Below, in pieces: positions 61,834 to 64,000 of a stretch of DNA of 64,000 nt. A program made the translations under genes and the position numbers. The stretch comes from Nocardia goodfellowii (GTDB taxonomy: Bacteria > Actinomycetota > Actinomycetes > Mycobacteriales > Mycobacteriaceae), in contig NZ_JAGGMR010000001.1 of the NCBI RefSeq assembly GCF_017875645.1, forward strand, positions 2,666,001-2,730,000, given 5' to 3'. The notes below the pieces were generated by a model that saw only the letters and a list, made by a program, of their open reading frames with translations, made no database searches and was not told the DNA's origin. Positions within the stretch are counted from its first letter, which is position 1; the number at the start of each line of letters is the position of its first letter.

Positions 61834-63975
61834 ATGATGGTGCTCGTGCCCCTCGACCTCGCTGCCCTGGATCCCGAGCAGGCGGCCGCCGTAAAGGCGC
61901 CGCGCGGGCCGGTATGTGTGTTGGCCGGTGCGGGGACGGGCAAGACCAGGACCATCACGCATCGCATCGCGCATCTGGTGTCGGCCGGGCATGTGAAGGC
62001 CGACCAGGTGCTGGCCGTGACGTTCACGGCGCGAGCGGCGGGGGAGATGCGCAGCCGCTTGCGTGAGCTGGGGCTCGGGGGTGATGCGAATCAGGTGCAG
62101 GCCAGGACATTTCACGCGGCGGCATTGCGTCAGCTCAAGTACTTCTGGCCGCAGATCGTGGGGGAGGTGTCGTGGCGGTTGATCGATGGCAAGTTCCAGA
62201 TCGTGGCGCAGGCGGCGCACCGGGCGGGGCTGTCCGCGTCGACGGAGAGCGTGCGAGATCTGCTCAGTGAGATCGAGTGGGCGAAGGGCACGCTGATCGC
62301 GCCGGAGGACTATCCGGCGGCGGTGGCCAAACATCGGCGGGAGACGCCGTCCGATCCGGCACGGATCGCCGAGGTGTACTCGGCCTACGAAAGCCTGAAG
62401 ACATCGCCGGACGGATTGCTGCTGGACTTCGACGACCTGCTGCTGCACACGGCCGCCGCGCTGGAAGACTATCCCGCCGTCGCGGAAGAGTTCCGAAGTC
62501 GCTACCGCAGTTTCGTGGTCGACGAATATCAGGACGTCACGCCGTTGCAGCAGCGAGTGCTCGACGCCTGGCTCGGCGATCGCGACGACCTCACCGTGGT
62601 CGGTGACGCGAACCAGACGATCTACTCGTTCACCGGCGCGACCCCGTCCTATCTGCTCGACTTCTCGCGCCGATTCCCCGAGGCGACGGTCGTCCGGCTG
62701 GAACGCGACTACCGCTCCACCCCGCAGGTGGTGTCGCTGGCCAATCGGGTGATCGGCGCCGCGCGGGGCCGGATCGCGGGGACCAGGTTGCAATTGATCG
62801 GCCAGCGGCCCGACGGCCCGGAACCGGTGTTCGCCGAGTACGACGACGCGCCGGCCGAGGCGTCCGCGGTGGCCCGGCAGATCAAAACGCTGATCAAGGA
62901 CGGTGTCCCGGCCGCGGAGATCGCGGTGCTGTACCGGATCAACGCGCAATCCGAGGCCTACGAGCAAGCGCTCACCGAACAGGGCATCCCGTATCAGGTA
63001 CGTGGTGGGGAAGGTTTCTTTCAGCGCGCCGAGGTCCGGCAGGCCGTGAGCCTGCTGCGCCAAGCCGCCTCCCGGGAGGACCTGCCCGACGAGTCCCGCA
63101 GCGGAACCGCCCTGGTCACCCTGGTCAAGGCGGTGCTCGCACCGGTGGGACTCACCAATACCGAGCCCGTGGGTGCACAGGCCCGGGAGAAATGGGAGTC
63201 GCTGGTAGCGCTGGTCCGGCTCACCGAGGAACTGGTCGCCGCCGAGGAAGAACTGGATCTCGGCGGATTGTTGCGTGAGCTCGCCGCGCGCGCCGAGGCC
63301 AGGCACCCACCGACCGTCCAGGGCGTCACCTTGGCGTCGCTGCATGCCGCCAAGGGGCTGGAGTGGGACGCGGTATTCCTGGTGGGCCTGGTCGACGGCA
63401 CCATGCCGATCCAGCACGTGCTGGCCGGTGACGGCTCGGTCGCGGACGTCGCCGCGCTCGAGGAGGAACGGCGGTTGTTCTACGTCGGGGTCACCCGGGC
63501 CCGCGAGCATCTGCGTCTGTCCTGGGCGCTGTCCCGTAACCAGGGCAGCCGGCGCACCCGGCGCCGGTCCCGGTTCCTGAACGGCCTCGTCCCGGACGAC
63601 TCACCGGCCTCCCGCATCGCCGCGCCGGTGCCGGAAAAGAAGGGCGGCGGCATCCGCCCGTCCTGCCGGGTCTGTGCGAAACCGCTGATCGGCACCTATG
63701 CGACCATGCTCGGCCGGTGCCGTCGATGCCCTGCCGAGCTGGACAACGTCCTGCTCGATGCCCTCAAGGAATGGCGCGCGGAGAAGGCCGAAGTGCTGCG
63801 GGTGCGCGAGTTCGTGATCTTCACCGACACCACGCTCACCGCGATTGCCGAGCAATTGCCCGCCGATGACCGGGCGTTGGGCGCGATCGCCGGGATCGGG
63901 GCGAAGAAGATCACCGAGTACGGGGCGGACGTCCTCGCGATCGTCGCCTCGCGGATGCGCGCCCGCGCGCGGTGA
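61834..63975 (+). CDS. uvrD2: ATP-dependent DNA helicase UvrD2
   Basis: 713 residues from the first of two tandem ATGs (a TTG six codons upstream and a GTG four codons downstream are alternatives). It is an SF1 helicase: Q-motif LDPEQAAAV, Walker [45 protein letters not shown] and [11 protein letters not shown] four-Cys cluster ([24 protein letters not shown]) and a C-terminal HRDC domain (about 640-710) follow, a combination typical of mycobacterial UvrD2 (Rv3198c, 700 residues). It unwinds DNA in repair and is essential in M. tuberculosis. A short stretch after its stop reaches the window end. Confidence 0.95.
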   Translation: MMVLVPLDLAALDPEQAAAVKAPRGPVCVLAGAGTGKTRTITHRIAHLVSAGHVKADQVLAVTFTARAAGEMRSRLRELGLGGDANQVQARTFHAAALRQLKYFWPQIVGEVSWRLIDGKFQIVAQAAHRAGLSASTESVRDLLSEIEWAKGTLIAPEDYPAAVAKHRRETPSDPARIAEVYSAYESLKTSPDGLLLDFDDLLLHTAAALEDYPAVAEEFRSRYRSFVVDEYQDVTPLQQRVLDAWLGDRDDLTVVGDANQTIYSFTGATPSYLLDFSRRFPEATVVRLERDYRSTPQVVSLANRVIGAARGRIAGTRLQLIGQRPDGPEPVFAEYDDAPAEASAVARQIKTLIKDGVPAAEIAVLYRINAQSEAYEQALTEQGIPYQVRGGEGFFQRAEVRQAVSLLRQAASREDLPDESRSGTALVTLVKAVLAPVGLTNTEPVGAQAREKWESLVALVRLTEELVAAEEELDLGGLLRELAARAEARHPPTVQGVTLASLHAAKGLEWDAVFLVGLVDGTMPIQHVLAGDGSVADVAALEEERRLFYVGVTRAREHLRLSWALSRNQGSRRTRRRSRFLNGLVPDDSPASRIAAPVPEKKGGGIRPSCRVCAKPLIGTYATMLGRCRRCPAELDNVLLDALKEWRAEKAEVLRVREFVIFTDTTLTAIAEQLPADDRALGAIAGIGAKKITEYGADVLAIVASRMRARAR

Positions 63976-64000
63976 AACAAGAGTCCTGTAGCGTGACCGA

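Overview
The window is very GC-rich, with tightly packed genes, frequent GTG/TTG starts and many ATGA stop-start overlaps. Gene content and order point to Mycobacteriales, most likely Nocardia or a close relative. From memory, the backbone follows the Mycobacterium tuberculosis order Rv3221c to Rv3198c: biotinyl protein TB7.3, pdtaS, whiB1, lipid kinase, membrane protein, acetyltransferase, gpm2-like phosphatase, PQQ-repeat protein, rhlE, ferritin-like protein, TetR, DUF3107, DUF3152 protease, moeZ and Rv3205c. After a large accessory block it resumes with the ATL protein, lipV-like hydrolase, adnA, adnB, a K+-channel/TrkA protein, nudC, mycoredoxin and uvrD2.

Region 1 (0-11.7 kb) holds signalling, repair and RNA genes: PdtaS kinase, WhiB1 with a CRP-type site and a 16-bp palindrome upstream, endonuclease V, and an RhlE helicase with a long repetitive basic tail and a probable structured leader. 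Region 2 (11.7-15.6 kb) is accessory: a divergent sortase-like lipoprotein next to an Ala-rich, C-terminally membrane-anchored surface protein, an XRE/MmyB regulator and a YceI protein. Region 3 (15.7-20.2 kb) returns to the backbone, with a 20-bp-stem terminator and a palindromic operator at the tetR gene.

Region 4 (20.3-46.6 kb) is a metabolic block placed between the Rv3205c and Rv3204 homologues. It contains two NarK transporters, both preceded by GlnR-like boxes; nirBD with a HemD/winged-helix protein and a CbiX-type chelatase (assimilatory nitrite reduction plus siroheme synthesis); narGHJI (respiratory nitrate reductase); a compact methionine-salvage operon with an MtnA-MtnB fusion; and a MobA-MoeA fusion for molybdenum cofactor. 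With moeZ nearby, the block joins nitrate uptake, two reductase systems and their cofactors.

Region 5 (46.6-64 kb) is DNA repair and redox: an alkyltransferase-like protein, the AdnA-AdnB helicase-nuclease, UvrD2, NudC and mycoredoxin. AdnA and AdnB are enlarged by low-complexity insertions. A small open frame bridges them with ATGA overlaps at both ends.

No rRNA, tRNA, CRISPR array, transposase or phage gene was seen. The most unusual features are the sortase/surface-protein pair, the adnA-ORF-adnB junction, recurring low-complexity expansions in otherwise conserved proteins, an in-frame insertion in the sirohydrochlorin chelatase, and several strong palindromic regulatory sites.
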